In this document: positions 33,112 to 42,253 of the stretch, one piece after another
How positions within the stretch are numbered: the stretch's first letter is position 1
Layout of the letters: each line of letters begins with the position of its first letter
Source: Kocuria rhizophila
GTDB lineage: Bacteria; Actinomycetota; Actinomycetes; Actinomycetales; Micrococcaceae
Assembly: GCF_003667225.1 (NCBI RefSeq)
Contig: NZ_RCOM01000006.1
Span: 1-58,442, forward strand
DNA: 58,442 bases
Reading direction: 5' to 3'
The notes under the pieces: model-generated
Databases searched by the model: none
The model's input: the letters and a program-made list of their open reading frames with translations, nothing else
Told to the model about the DNA's origin: nothing
Translations under genes and position numbers: made by a program

Positions 33112-34572
33112 ATGTCTGAACAACGCACCGTGGGCTCCACCGAAGCCATCGAACGCGACGTCGTGGTCGTGGGCGCCGGCCCAGCAGGCCTCATGGCCGC
33201 ACGCCGACTGTCCCAGGCCGGCAAGTCCGTGGCGGTCCTGGAGGCCCGCGACCGCGTGGGCGGCCGCACCTGGTCCAACACCATTGACGGGGCGTTCCTG
33301 GAGATCGGCGGCCAGTGGATCTCCCCCGACCAGACCGAGCTGCTCTCCCTGGTGGACGAGCTCGGGCTCACCACGTTCGAGCGCTACCGCGAGGGCCAGT
33401 CCGTCTACATCGCGCCGGACGGGTCCCGGCACCTGTATGACGGCCACATGTTCCCCACCTCCGAGGGCACGGAGAAGGAGATGGACCGGCTCATCCAGCT
33501 GATGGACGACCTTGCCGCCGAGATCGGCCCCACCGAGCCGTGGGCTCACCCCAGGGCTCGTGAGCTGGACACCGTGTCCTTCAAGGACTGGCTGCGGCAG
33601 AACTCGGACGATGAGGAGGCGTGCAACAACATCGGCATCTTCATCGCCGGCGGCATGCTCACCAAGCCGTCCCACGCGTTCTCCGCACTGCAGGCCGTGC
33701 TCATGGCCGCCTCCGCAGGGTCCTTCTCCAACCTGGTGGACGAGGACTTCATCCTGGACCGCCGCGTGGTGGGCGGGATGCAGTCGGTCTCCGTGACGAT
33801 GGCCGAGCAGCTGGGCGTGGACTCCGGGACGGAGGCCCTGACGGGAGACACCGGCGCCTCGGTGTTCCTCAACTCCCCGGTGCGCACCATCCAGTGGGCC
33901 GGCGAGGGCGAGACCTACGAGGAGCACGATCCCGACTTCACGGTGCGTGTGCTCTCCGACCGCGTGACCATCAAGGCCAAGGACGTGGTGGTGGCCGTGC
34001 CGCCGAACCTGTACTCGCGGATCTCCTTCGAGCCGCCCCTGCCGCGGGCCCAGCACCAGATGCACCAGCACCAGTCGCTCGGCATCGTGATCAAGATCCA
34101 CGCCGTGTACGAGACGCCGTTCTGGCGGGAGAAGGGTCTCTCAGGAACGGGCTTCTGCGCGCACGAGCTCTCCCAGGAGGTCTACGACAACACCAACCAC
34201 GAGGACGAGCGCGGCACACTGGTGGGCTTCGTCTCGGACGAGAAGGCCGACGAGGTCTTCCGGCTCCCCGCGGAGGAGCGCAAGCGCCTCGTGCTGGAGT
34301 CCCTCTCCCACTACCTGGGCGAGGAGGCCAAGAACCCGGTGGTCTACTACGAGTCCGACTTCGGCTCCGAGGAGTGGACCCGCGGTGCGTACGCCGCGTC
34401 CTACGACCTCGGTGGTCTGCACCGCTACGGGGCCATCCAGTCCGAGCCCGTGGGCCCCATCCGCTGGGCCTGCTCCGACCTCGCGGCGGAGGGCTACCAG
34501 CACGTGGACGGTGCGCTGCGACAGGGTGCGCTGGCGGCGGCTCAGATCGTGGACGTCCGGGGCGGGCAGTGA
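33112..34572 (+). CDS. puo: Putrescine oxidase (FAD-dependent amine oxidase)
   Basis: 486 residues; AAAGGA is 7-8 bases before the ATG. FAD dinucleotide motif DVVVVGAGPAGLMAARRL (16-33), EARDRVGGRTW and GGQWISPDQTELLSLVDELGL follow the flavin monoamine-oxidase fold; length and the C-terminal flavin-binding segment fit the Micrococcus rubens/Rhodococcus putrescine oxidases. Reaction: putrescine plus O2 to 4-aminobutanal, NH3 and H2O2. The stop overlaps the start of a Usp gene, which overlaps a permease gene. The neighbouring ALDH supports putrescine rather than tyramine as substrate. Confidence 0.9.
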   Translation: MSEQRTVGSTEAIERDVVVVGAGPAGLMAARRLSQAGKSVAVLEARDRVGGRTWSNTIDGAFLEIGGQWISPDQTELLSLVDELGLTTFERYREGQSVYIAPDGSRHLYDGHMFPTSEGTEKEMDRLIQLMDDLAAEIGPTEPWAHPRARELDTVSFKDWLRQNSDDEEACNNIGIFIAGGMLTKPSHAFSALQAVLMAASAGSFSNLVDEDFILDRRVVGGMQSVSVTMAEQLGVDSGTEALTGDTGASVFLNSPVRTIQWAGEGETYEEHDPDFTVRVLSDRVTIKAKDVVVAVPPNLYSRISFEPPLPRAQHQMHQHQSLGIVIKIHAVYETPFWREKGLSGTGFCAHELSQEVYDNTNHEDERGTLVGFVSDEKADEVFRLPAEERKRLVLESLSHYLGEEAKNPVVYYESDFGSEEWTRGAYAASYDLGGLHRYGAIQSEPVGPIRWACSDLAAEGYQHVDGALRQGALAAAQIVDVRGGQ

Positions 34573-35480
34573 CCCGGATGAGCCGTTCGGCCGACGCTGA
34601 GCAGGCCGGAAAGCGCGCGTCGCACTACGTGGTCGGGTACAACGGTGACAGGCGCAGCAAGGATGCCCTCCGTCTGGCGGCAGCGCTGGCCAAGGCCTTC
34701 CGGGCGGAGCTGGACATCGTGTGCATCCTCCGGCAGGACGACCCCCACTCGCAGGTGTACCCGCCGGTCGGAGACGTGTCGCCCATGATCCGGAGGCAGG
34801 CGGGTGCCTGGCTGCAGGAGGCCATGGCGCTGGTTCCGCAGGGGGTCGTTGCTCGGTCGCACCTGCGCACGTCCCACTCGGTGGCCGCGGGTCTGCTGGA
34901 TGCAGTGACGGAGTTCTCGGCCTCACTGGTGGTGGTGGGTGCCGCGAGCGGAACCTACACCGCCAAATTCTCCGTGGGACCGGTGACGGACACTCTCCTC
35001 CACCGCGCCGGTGTCCCGGTGGCGCTTGCACCGCGCGGGTACAAGGGAGCGGAGGGCATCTCGAGGCTCTATGCGGGCATCGGCACCCGTCCCGGTGCGC
35101 AGCGGATCATGTCGGAGGCGCAGGAAGCGGTGTCCCGCAGCGGACTCGAGCTGAGCCTGCTCAGCTTCCTGCCGCTGGACCAGGTGGCTGGAGCGCCGGG
35201 GGAGGCGATCGCCCGCGTGGAGGAGAGCCTCGAGGAGGCGGCCCGGCACATCAGCACGGACTGCCCCGTGTCCGTGAAAGTGGCCCACGGCAAGAACCTC
35301 AAGAGGGCCGTCAGCGCGATGGACTGGGAACCGGACTCGGTGCTGATGGTGGGGTCCTCCCGCCTCGCCGGTGACCGGCAGACCTTCCTGGGGGCGACGA
35401 CCGCCAGGATCCTGCGTCACCTGCCCATTCCCATGATCGTGCTGCCCCTCCGCGCGTGCGAGGAAGGGACCAACTCATGA
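34569..35480 (+). CDS. Double universal-stress-domain protein in the putrescine operon
   Basis: 303 residues from GTG 34569 (GTGA overlap with the puo stop); ATG 34578 in the same frame is possible. Two Usp folds: HYVVGYNGDRRSKDALRLAAAL...SASLVVVGAASGTYTAKFSVGPVTDTLL and a second ending DSVLMVGSSRLAGDRQTFLGATTARILRHLPIPMIVLP. The usual ATP-binding G-2X-G-9X-G(S/T) spacing is degenerate in both halves, so nucleotide binding is doubtful. It overlaps both neighbours and so is produced in step with oxidase and permease. It could regulate the transporter, as Usp domains do in some APC carriers, where they are fused. Confidence 0.85.
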   Translation: MTRMSRSADAEQAGKRASHYVVGYNGDRRSKDALRLAAALAKAFRAELDIVCILRQDDPHSQVYPPVGDVSPMIRRQAGAWLQEAMALVPQGVVARSHLRTSHSVAAGLLDAVTEFSASLVVVGAASGTYTAKFSVGPVTDTLLHRAGVPVALAPRGYKGAEGISRLYAGIGTRPGAQRIMSEAQEAVSRSGLELSLLSFLPLDQVAGAPGEAIARVEESLEEAARHISTDCPVSVKVAHGKNLKRAVSAMDWEPDSVLMVGSSRLAGDRQTFLGATTARILRHLPIPMIVLPLRACEEGTNS

Positions 35481-36982
35481 GTGCTGCTGAGGACAAGGAC
35501 ACCCGCAAGGGTTTGAGTTCCGGGTCCGTGGGTCTGCTCGGCGCTGTGGTCATCGGCATGTCCTGCATCGCCCCCGCCTACACGCTCTCCGGTGCTCTGG
35601 GACCCACGGCTGCGGCCGTGGGAACACATCTCCCGGCCATCTTCCTTGTCGGGTTCATCCCGATGCTCCTGGTGGCGGTGGGGTACCGGCAGCTGAACAG
35701 GGCCATGCCGGACTCCGGAACCACGTTCACCTGGACCTCCAAGGCCTTCGGCCCGTGGGTTGGGTGGATGGGCGGGTGGGGCCTGCTCGCAGCCACCATC
35801 CTGGTGCTCTCCAACCTGGCCGGGATCGCGGTGAACTTTTTCTACCTCATGATCGCCCAGCTCACAGAGCGGGAGGAGATCGCCAATCTCGCGTCCAACG
35901 TGCCCGTCAACATCCTCACCTGCCTGGTGTTCATGGCTGGCGCGTGCTGGATCTCCTACCGGGGAATGGAGACCACCAAGAAGGTGCAGTACGTGCTGGT
36001 GGCGTTCCAGCTCGTCATCCTGGTGTGGTTCTCCGTGGCCGCGCTGGTGCATGTGGCTCGTGGGACGGCTGCCGGCGGGATCGCCGTACAGGCGGAATGG
36101 TTCAACCCCCTCGGGGTGGAGTCACTGTCCGCCTTCGCAGCCGGGGTGTCACTGTCCGTCTTCATCTACTGGGGGTGGGACGTGGTCCTCACCATCAACG
36201 AGGAGACCAAGGGGGCGTCCACCACTCCGGGCCGCGCGGCACTGGCCACCATCTTCTCCATCGTGGTGCTGTACATGCTCGTGGGTCTCGCGGTGCTGAG
36301 CTTTGCCGGCCTGTCGGACACCGGGGTGGGACTGAACAACCCGGAGATCCAGGAGAACGTCTTCGCCGCCCTCGCGGGTCCTGTCATGGGTCCTGCGGCA
36401 ATCCTGTTGTCGTTGGCCGTGCTGTCCTCGTCCGCGGCCTCGCTGCAGTCCACATTCGTCTCCCCGGCGCGAACTCTGCTGGCCATGGGGTACTACGGGG
36501 CGCTGCCTCGGTGCTTCGCCCGCATCACACCCCGCTTCCAGTCACCAGGGTTCGCCACGGTGGCGGCGGCGGTGGTCTCCTCGCTGTTCTACACGTTCAT
36601 GAGGGTGGTCAGCGAGGACGTCCTGTGGGACACCATCACGGCTCTGGGCATGATGGTCTGCTTCTACTACGGCGTCACCGCGCTCGCGTGCGTGTGGTAC
36701 TTCCGCAGGTCGTGGTTCCGCTCCGTCAAGAGCTGCCTGGTCAACCTGGTGTGTCCTCTGCTGGGTGGCGTCCTGCTGCTGCTGTTCTTCGTGCAGACCT
36801 CGATCGACTCGATGGATCCGGAGTACGGGTCCGGTTCCCAGATCGGCGGGGGGGGGCTCGTCTTCATCCTCGGTGCCGGAATCCTCCTGCTGGGCGTCAT
36901 CGTGATGCTCACGCAGTTCCTGCGCAATCGGGAATTCTTCCAGGAGCGCTTCGAGACCACCGAGCTCCCGGTCGTGGACTGA
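35477..36982 (+). CDS. APC-family permease, probable putrescine importer
   Basis: 501 residues from ATG 35477, ATGA overlap with the Usp gene, AGGAAGGGA upstream. About twelve helices; the first (GLLGAVVIGMSCIAPAYTLSGALGP) has the unwound substrate-binding GMS motif of amino acid-polyamine-organocation carriers, and WDVVLTINEETKGASTTPGRAA is the conserved loop after helix 6. Context makes putrescine or another polyamine the probable substrate. Last gene of the operon; its stop is directly followed by a dispersed-repeat copy. Confidence 0.9.
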   Translation: MSAAEDKDTRKGLSSGSVGLLGAVVIGMSCIAPAYTLSGALGPTAAAVGTHLPAIFLVGFIPMLLVAVGYRQLNRAMPDSGTTFTWTSKAFGPWVGWMGGWGLLAATILVLSNLAGIAVNFFYLMIAQLTEREEIANLASNVPVNILTCLVFMAGACWISYRGMETTKKVQYVLVAFQLVILVWFSVAALVHVARGTAAGGIAVQAEWFNPLGVESLSAFAAGVSLSVFIYWGWDVVLTINEETKGASTTPGRAALATIFSIVVLYMLVGLAVLSFAGLSDTGVGLNNPEIQENVFAALAGPVMGPAAILLSLAVLSSSAASLQSTFVSPARTLLAMGYYGALPRCFARITPRFQSPGFATVAAAVVSSLFYTFMRVVSEDVLWDTITALGMMVCFYYGVTALACVWYFRRSWFRSVKSCLVNLVCPLLGGVLLLLFFVQTSIDSMDPEYGSGSQIGGGGLVFILGAGILLLGVIVMLTQFLRNREFFQERFETTELPVVD

Positions 36983-36994
36983 CGACGACGCCGC
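36983..36994 (-). repeat. Dispersed repeat copy directly after the permease stop
   Basis: GACGACGACGCC followed by GC: the reverse orientation of the GCGGCGTCGTCGTC element, beginning at the first base after TGA. No ORF in the 92-base spacer. Confidence 0.65.
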
Positions 36995-37074
36995 GGTGCC
37001 CGCGCGGCGCGACCCGCCCGGGCACTCCGTACCCGCCGGGGTCCGAGAGGCATGCTGCGGAGTACCGTGGATCC

Positions 37075-37452
37075 ATGCCCACCAATGATCCCGCGAGTGT
37101 GCGCCTGGACGTGTGGCTGTGGTCCGTCCGGCTGTTCAAGACCCGTTCCTCCGCCACCCAGGGATGCCGTGCCGGGCACGTCCGTCTCAACGGCGCCCCC
37201 GTGAAGGCGGCCCAGCCGGTGCGCGTGGGAGACAGGGTGAGTGTGAAGCGCCCGGGGTGGCAGCAGGAGTTCGAGGTCACCCGGTTGATCGTCAAGCGCG
37301 TGGGCGCCCCGGTGGCCGTGAAGTGCTACGTGGACCACTCACCGCCGCGCCCCGCGGAGCTCAGCGTGCCGGTGGCTCGCCGGGACCGGGGAGCGGGACG
37401 CCCCACCAAGAAGGACCGCCGAGAGCTGGAGCGGCTGCGGGGGTTGAACTAG
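37075..37452 (+). CDS. S4-domain RNA-binding protein (Hsp15/HslR-like)
   Basis: 125 residues from ATG 37075. One S4 domain (VRLDVWLWSVRLFKTRSSATQGCRAGHVRLNGAPVKAAQPVRVGD) and a basic C-terminal tail (GRPTKKDRRELERLRGLN). Proteins of this form bind ribosomal or stalled 50S-peptidyl-tRNA complexes (Hsp15, RqcP). The stop abuts the end of a convergent open frame at 37453. Confidence 0.9.
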   Translation: MPTNDPASVRLDVWLWSVRLFKTRSSATQGCRAGHVRLNGAPVKAAQPVRVGDRVSVKRPGWQQEFEVTRLIVKRVGAPVAVKCYVDHSPPRPAELSVPVARRDRGAGRPTKKDRRELERLRGLN

Positions 37453-37605
37453 TCACGGCTCGGCGCGGAGAGTGCCGAATTTCGGCGCGGTCCCGTTCCA
37501 GAGCGTGTAGGCCACGGGCTGACCGGCCACCGGGAACAGCCGCAACTCGGCACCCGGCGGCGGCCCGTGCGGAACCCGGCCGCGCGGCGTCGTCGTCCTC
37601 CGGTC
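37453..37605 (-). pseudogene. Coding-like tail in frame after the mptB stop
   Basis: Downstream of the mptB TGA the same frame is open for 50 codons and ends in TGA at 37455-37453, one base after the convergent gene's stop. It has strong third-position GC bias and reads like real protein (GAELRLFPVAGQPVAYTLWNG, then TAPKFGTLRAEP), preceded by a TTTPRGRVPHGPPPG linker that contains a dispersed repeat. There is no good start codon. It could be the remnant of a lost gene, the original C-terminus of MptB cut off by a stop, or chance. Family not recognised. Confidence 0.4.
37584..37598 (+). repeat. Dispersed repeat GCGGCGTCGTCGTCC, exact copy
   Basis: Eight bases past the mptB stop, between mptB and the coding-like tail. 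Confidence 0.75.
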
Positions 37606-39171
37606 TCAGCTCGGCCAGCGCAGCTCCGTGGACGGCTGTGCGGGACCGGGCCCGAACCAGCCCCGCCACCCGCCGTGCGTGAGGAGGGTGCGGGTGCGCC
37701 GGTCGAGCAGCGCGAGGTAGAGGGTGAAGGCCACGGCGATCACGAACGCCACCTGGGACACGCTCACCCGGAGGTCGATGAACGGCCACACGGAGAGCTG
37801 GTCCTGCGCGCCGAAGACCACGAAGAACGTGATCACGATGTAGATGCTGCGGATCTGCCAGTTGTCCTTGATGCCGGTGGCGGCCAGGAGGGGCAGGAAC
37901 CACAGGATGTACCAGGGCTGGATGATGGGGGAGAGCAGCACCACGGCCGCGAAGGAGATGCCCATGCGGCGCACGATCTTGCGGTCCCCGCCCACGAACA
38001 TGAGCACAAGCACGATAATGATCGCGCTGCCCTGGAGCAGGCGGCGGAACTGCTGGGCCAGCTGGTCGCCGTGCAGGCCCAGGGCGTTGCCCAGCCGCTC
38101 CACCTGCTGTCCCAGGAACCCGGAGGGCGAGTAGCCCGTGTAGCCGGGGGTGGGGTCCAGCAGCGCCCAGGTCCAGCCGAGCCCCAGGCCGTCCACCAGC
38201 CCGCTGACCGCCAGCACGCCGAAGCTGAGGGACGCCGTGGCCGCCCAGATCAGGAAGCGGCGCGGCCAGGAGGCCCCCTTGCCCGCCCACAGCAGCCCGA
38301 CGAACGGCAGCAACAGGATGGTGATGGGTTTGATGCCGATGGACCCCGTCACCAGGAGTATTCCGATGATGGGATGTTTTGTGGCCGCGAAGTACACACC
38401 GGCCACGGCGAGGCCCACCATGAGGGCGTCGTTGTGGGCACTGGCCACGAAGCTGATGAGGAACAGCGGGTTGGCCACGGAGATCCACAGGGCGCGGGCG
38501 CCGTTGACACTGTGCAGCCGGGCGAGCTTGGGCACGTAGACCACGCACAGCGCCACGCCCACGCAGGCCACTAGCCGGAAGAGCATGACGGAGAGGTCCG
38601 GCTGCGCGCCGGTGATCTTGACCACCGCGGCGGCGATCCACAGGAAGTACGGCCCGTAGGGGGTGCGGGCCTCGGCCCACTCCGGGTCCGCGCCCAGCAT
38701 GAACCAGTTGTCCAGGGAGGAGATGCCCTCCGTGTACGGGTCCTGGCCGGCCAGCATGAGCCGTCCCTGACCGATGTACGCGTAGACGTCCCGGGAGTAG
38801 ATGGGCACGGCGAACAGCAGAGGAAGCGACCACGCCACGATGGCCGTGGTGACGGTGCGCTGGGAGCCCGGGGGCCAGCCCCGCAGCCGCTGCCCGAGCC
38901 GCAGCCACGAGCGGATGAGCAGCATGGCGCCCAGGGTCAGCAGGGCGGTGCACGCGTAGACCCCCCACACGTTCACGCGCAGCTCGATGATCAGGGGGTG
39001 GCGGACCATGGGGGAGCCGTTGGCGATCCACCCGGTCCCCAGGGAACCCAGGAACATCATGACCGAGCCGATCACGCCCTGGATCACGGCCACGCGGGCG
39101 TGCAGCTCGATGGTGGCGGTTGATCCGGTGTGCGGTCCCGCGGGCGGAGTGGAAGAAGCTGACGCGGTCAT
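37606..39171 (-). CDS. mptB: Polyprenol-phosphomannose-dependent alpha-1,6-mannosyltransferase
   Basis: 521 residues from ATG 39171. Polytopic GT-C fold; the first large external loop has YSRDVYAYIGQGRLMLAGQDPYTEG, with the acidic RD pair typical of the active site, followed by ARTPYGPYFLWIAA, both hallmarks of MptA/MptB. NPLFLISFVASAHNDALMVGLAVAG and SPIIQPWYILWFLPLLA are further conserved segments. These enzymes extend the alpha-1,6-mannan backbone of lipomannan using polyprenyl-phosphate mannose at the outer face of the membrane. Divergent from two other GT-C genes. Confidence 0.88.
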   Translation of the reverse strand: MTASASSTPPAGPHTGSTATIELHARVAVIQGVIGSVMMFLGSLGTGWIANGSPMVRHPLIIELRVNVWGVYACTALLTLGAMLLIRSWLRLGQRLRGWPPGSQRTVTTAIVAWSLPLLFAVPIYSRDVYAYIGQGRLMLAGQDPYTEGISSLDNWFMLGADPEWAEARTPYGPYFLWIAAAVVKITGAQPDLSVMLFRLVACVGVALCVVYVPKLARLHSVNGARALWISVANPLFLISFVASAHNDALMVGLAVAGVYFAATKHPIIGILLVTGSIGIKPITILLLPFVGLLWAGKGASWPRRFLIWAATASLSFGVLAVSGLVDGLGLGWTWALLDPTPGYTGYSPSGFLGQQVERLGNALGLHGDQLAQQFRRLLQGSAIIIVLVLMFVGGDRKIVRRMGISFAAVVLLSPIIQPWYILWFLPLLAATGIKDNWQIRSIYIVITFFVVFGAQDQLSVWPFIDLRVSVSQVAFVIAVAFTLYLALLDRRTRTLLTHGGWRGWFGPGPAQPSTELRWPS

Positions 39172-39447
39172 GGACTCCAACCCCCTCGGCCAACCAGCGG
39201 TGGGCGAGCCGAGGTGTTCAGCGGCTCCGCCCCTCGACTTTACAGGACGGCGTCCCCGCCACCCGGCAATCTTCCGGGGGATTCGGCGGGGCAGGGCAAC
39301 CGCTGCCCGGCGCGGCCCCATAGACTCTGAGGGCGGGGGCACCACGCGTGCGCCCCATGCCGCCGGAGCGCCCTCGAGCGACCGGCACCGGGCAGGTGCC
39401 ACCCCGCCTGAACACCCCACGTCACGCCGTCGGACAAGGATCTATTC

Positions 39448-40755
39448 GTGCCCACTGAGAAATACTTCGCGGCCCTCACCCGGTTCCGCGATGCCGTGAT
39501 CCCCCGGCGCTGGCAGCACGCGCTCACGACCCCCCGCGGTCTGCTGGTGGGGTTCCTGGTGGTGCACGTGGGCTTCCTGGTCTTCGCGCTGATCGCGTCC
39601 CTGCAGGGCAACGCCTTCAGCGACACCAACATCTACCGGGACTGGGCCGCCGCCGGCTTCGACGAGGCCAACCTGCCCTCCGGCCCGAGCCCGTGGGTGT
39701 ACCCCGTGCTCGCGCAGATCCCCATGGCCGTCGCCTACGCCTTCGGCCCCGGCCCGTTCTTCTTCCTGTGGGTCCTGATCATCACGATGCTGGACGCCCT
39801 GGCCATGGGAAAGCTCACGGACTGGGGCCGCAACCGTGCCGCCCTGCCCGCCGGCTGGTGGTGGCTCCTGTTCATCCTGCTCATGGGCTGGCTGGGCTTC
39901 GCCCGGGTGGACGGGCTCACCGCTCCGATCGTGCTGATCGGCCTGGTCTACGGCGTCTCCCGCCCCTTCGCGGCGTCCGCGGTGCTCAGCGTCGCCACGT
40001 GGATCAAGGTCTGGCCGGCCGCGGTGGTCCTCGCCCTGCTGAGCGCCGCACGACGCCGCGGCGCCGTCCTGCTCGCCGGCGTCCTGGTGACGCTGGGCGC
40101 GGTGGGCGTGGCGGCGGCGTCGGGCTCGGTGGAGAAGATCGCGGACTTCGCCACGCAGCAGGGTGACCGGGGCATGCAGCTCGAGGCCACCTTCACCACG
40201 CCGTGGCTGTGGCTGTCCGTGCTGCACATCGGCGACTCCCACATGTACATGAACACGGACATCAACTCCATGCAGGTGGACGGCCCCGGCTCGGACGTGA
40301 TGTCCAAGCTCATGCAGCCGCTGCTGATGCTCGCGGCCCTCGCGGTGGTCTGGCTGATCCTGCGCGCGCTGCACCGCGGCGTGAACGCCGGCCGGCTGGA
40401 CCGCACCGCCCTGTTCCTGGCCGGGTCCCTGACCATGGTCACCGCGTTCATCGTGTTCAACAAGGTGGGCTCGCCGCAGTTCATGGTGTGGCTGGGCCCC
40501 GTGATCGCGGTGGGCCTGGTGCACGACTGGCGCGTGTGGCGCACCCCTGCGGTGCTCGCCGTGCTGATCGGGATCGCCACGTTCCTGATCTACCCCCTCT
40601 TCTACACGGCCCTGAGTCACAACAATCCGTTCATGGCCGCGGTGCTGACCTTCCGCAACGCGCTGCTCGTGGTGCTCATGTGGTGGTCCGCGCGCCGGCT
40701 GCACCGCCTTGGTTCCGCTCCGAAGGAGGCGCCGGTTGCGTCCCCGCAGGGCTGA
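39448..40755 (+). CDS. GT-C fold membrane glycosyltransferase (DUF2029/GT87-like), copy 1
   Basis: 435 residues from GTG 39448; AAGGA is 7 bases upstream. About ten or more helices; conserved blocks SDTNIYRDWAAAGF (with the acidic loop expected at a GT-C active site), SPWVYPVLAQIP, GFARVDGLTAPIVL, ATWIKVWPAA, RGMQLEATFTTPWLW and VFNKVGSPQFMVWLGPVI. All recur in the next gene, so the two are tandem paralogues. Probably transfers mannose or another sugar from a polyprenyl phosphate. A GCGGCGTCGT core is at 40050. The 276 bases between it and mptB have no gene. Confidence 0.82.
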   Translation: MPTEKYFAALTRFRDAVIPRRWQHALTTPRGLLVGFLVVHVGFLVFALIASLQGNAFSDTNIYRDWAAAGFDEANLPSGPSPWVYPVLAQIPMAVAYAFGPGPFFFLWVLIITMLDALAMGKLTDWGRNRAALPAGWWWLLFILLMGWLGFARVDGLTAPIVLIGLVYGVSRPFAASAVLSVATWIKVWPAAVVLALLSAARRRGAVLLAGVLVTLGAVGVAAASGSVEKIADFATQQGDRGMQLEATFTTPWLWLSVLHIGDSHMYMNTDINSMQVDGPGSDVMSKLMQPLLMLAALAVVWLILRALHRGVNAGRLDRTALFLAGSLTMVTAFIVFNKVGSPQFMVWLGPVIAVGLVHDWRVWRTPAVLAVLIGIATFLIYPLFYTALSHNNPFMAAVLTFRNALLVVLMWWSARRLHRLGSAPKEAPVASPQG

Positions 40756-42145
40756 GGCCGACGCCGCCGGGTTCCGTTCCCGCGCGGGCGCGTGGCTCGT
40801 GCGCCCGGCCGCGGTGTGGTGCGGCTTCGCGGTGGTGCACCTGTACTTCCTGGGCTGGATGGCCTCGTTCTTCCTGCACGGCTGGGCGTTCAGCGACACC
40901 GAGCAGTACCGCGAGTGGGCCATGGCGGGCTACAACGCCCCGGTCGAGGACGCCGTGAGCCCGTGGGTGTACCCCGTGCTCGCGCAGGTGTTCATCTTCC
41001 TGCCCCGGGTCATGGGTCACGACCTCTACCTCCTGGGCTGGACGCTCATGATCACCGCGCTCAATGCCGTGGCCATGTGGTTCCTGCTGCACCGCGCCCA
41101 CCGCCCGGCGCGCAGCGAGCTGCCCGGTCTGGTGGGGGACGGCCCGAGCGGCGTCGTCCACGCGGGGACGGACGCGGGTGACCCCCACGGCAGCTCCGCG
41201 GTGCAGAGCCGTCGCCGCGGCGCCGTGGTGGCCGGCTGGTGGTGGGTGGTGTTCACCGTGTTCATGGGATACCTCAGCTTCGCCCGCGTGGAGGGCGTGG
41301 CAGCGCCCATCATGCTCGTGGGGCTGCTCTACGCGGTGCGCCGACCCGCGGTCGGTTCCGCGCTGCTGAGCGTGGCCACGTGGATCAAGGTGTGGCCCGC
41401 GGCCGCCATCCTGGCCATGGTGGTCGCGCTGCGCCAGCGGGTGCGCGTGGTGCTGGCCGGCGTGGCCGTGACCGCCGCGGTGGTCGCGGGAGTGCTCGTG
41501 CTCGGGGGCATCGACAAGATCGCGGACTTCGCCCTGAACCAGGGTTCCCGCGGAATGCAGCTCGAGGCCACGTTCTCCACACCGTGGGTGTGGGGAGCGG
41601 TGCTCGGCATCGAGGGCTTCCGGATCGCGGACAACACCGCGATCAACTCCACCGAGGTCTACGGCCCGGGGGTGGAGACCATGGCCTCCCTCATGCAGCC
41701 CCTGCTGCTCGTGGCGGTGGTGCTGTCCGCGGCCCTGCTGATCCGGGCGCTGCGCCGCGGCGCGGACCGCGGGCGGCTCGTCTACGCGGGCACCCTGCTG
41801 CTCACCCTCGTGCTGATCGTGTTCAACAAGGTGGGTTCCCCGCAGTTCATGGTGTGGCTGGCTCCCGTGATCATGGTGGGCCTGCTCCACGACCGCGTGC
41901 GGTGGCGCACCCCCGCGCTGCTGACCCTGGGGATCGCCGCCACCACGTTCGTGATCTACCCGCTGTTCTACACGCCGCTGATCCACGCGAACCCGGTCAT
42001 GGCCGCGGTGCTCACCACGCGCAACGCGCTGCTGGTGGCCCTGCTGGTGTGGACCGTGCGCCGGATCTGGCAGCTGGGCACCCGGGCGCGGGTGGATGCA
42101 CCGGACCGGGTCGCGCCCGGGGCCGTGGCCCCGCCTGCGGCCTGA
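40736..42145 (+). CDS. GT-C fold membrane glycosyltransferase (DUF2029/GT87-like), copy 2
   Basis: 469 residues from TTG 40736, chosen because AAGGAGG (40723-40729) lies 6 bases before it; the start is inside the end of copy 1, a 20-base overlap that implies coupling. Same conserved blocks as copy 1 (SDTEQYREWAMAGY, SPWVYPVLAQVF, ATWIKVWPAA, RGMQLEATFSTPW, VFNKVGSPQFMVWLAPVI). It differs by a polar insert near residue 130 (SGVVHAGTDAGDPHGSS) that carries a dispersed-repeat core at 41148, and by a longer N- and C-terminus. Likely divided labour on one lipoglycan. Confidence 0.82.
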   Translation: MRPRRAEADAAGFRSRAGAWLVRPAAVWCGFAVVHLYFLGWMASFFLHGWAFSDTEQYREWAMAGYNAPVEDAVSPWVYPVLAQVFIFLPRVMGHDLYLLGWTLMITALNAVAMWFLLHRAHRPARSELPGLVGDGPSGVVHAGTDAGDPHGSSAVQSRRRGAVVAGWWWVVFTVFMGYLSFARVEGVAAPIMLVGLLYAVRRPAVGSALLSVATWIKVWPAAAILAMVVALRQRVRVVLAGVAVTAAVVAGVLVLGGIDKIADFALNQGSRGMQLEATFSTPWVWGAVLGIEGFRIADNTAINSTEVYGPGVETMASLMQPLLLVAVVLSAALLIRALRRGADRGRLVYAGTLLLTLVLIVFNKVGSPQFMVWLAPVIMVGLLHDRVRWRTPALLTLGIAATTFVIYPLFYTPLIHANPVMAAVLTTRNALLVALLVWTVRRIWQLGTRARVDAPDRVAPGAVAPPAA

Positions 42146-42253
42146 CCGTTCCCCCTCGTCACGGAGGCCCGTCCACAGCGGTTGCCAAGACCCCGCTGTT
42201 ACGCTACGCGTGTGCCCATGGGGGCACGACCCCCTCGACGATCGGAGTCCTCC

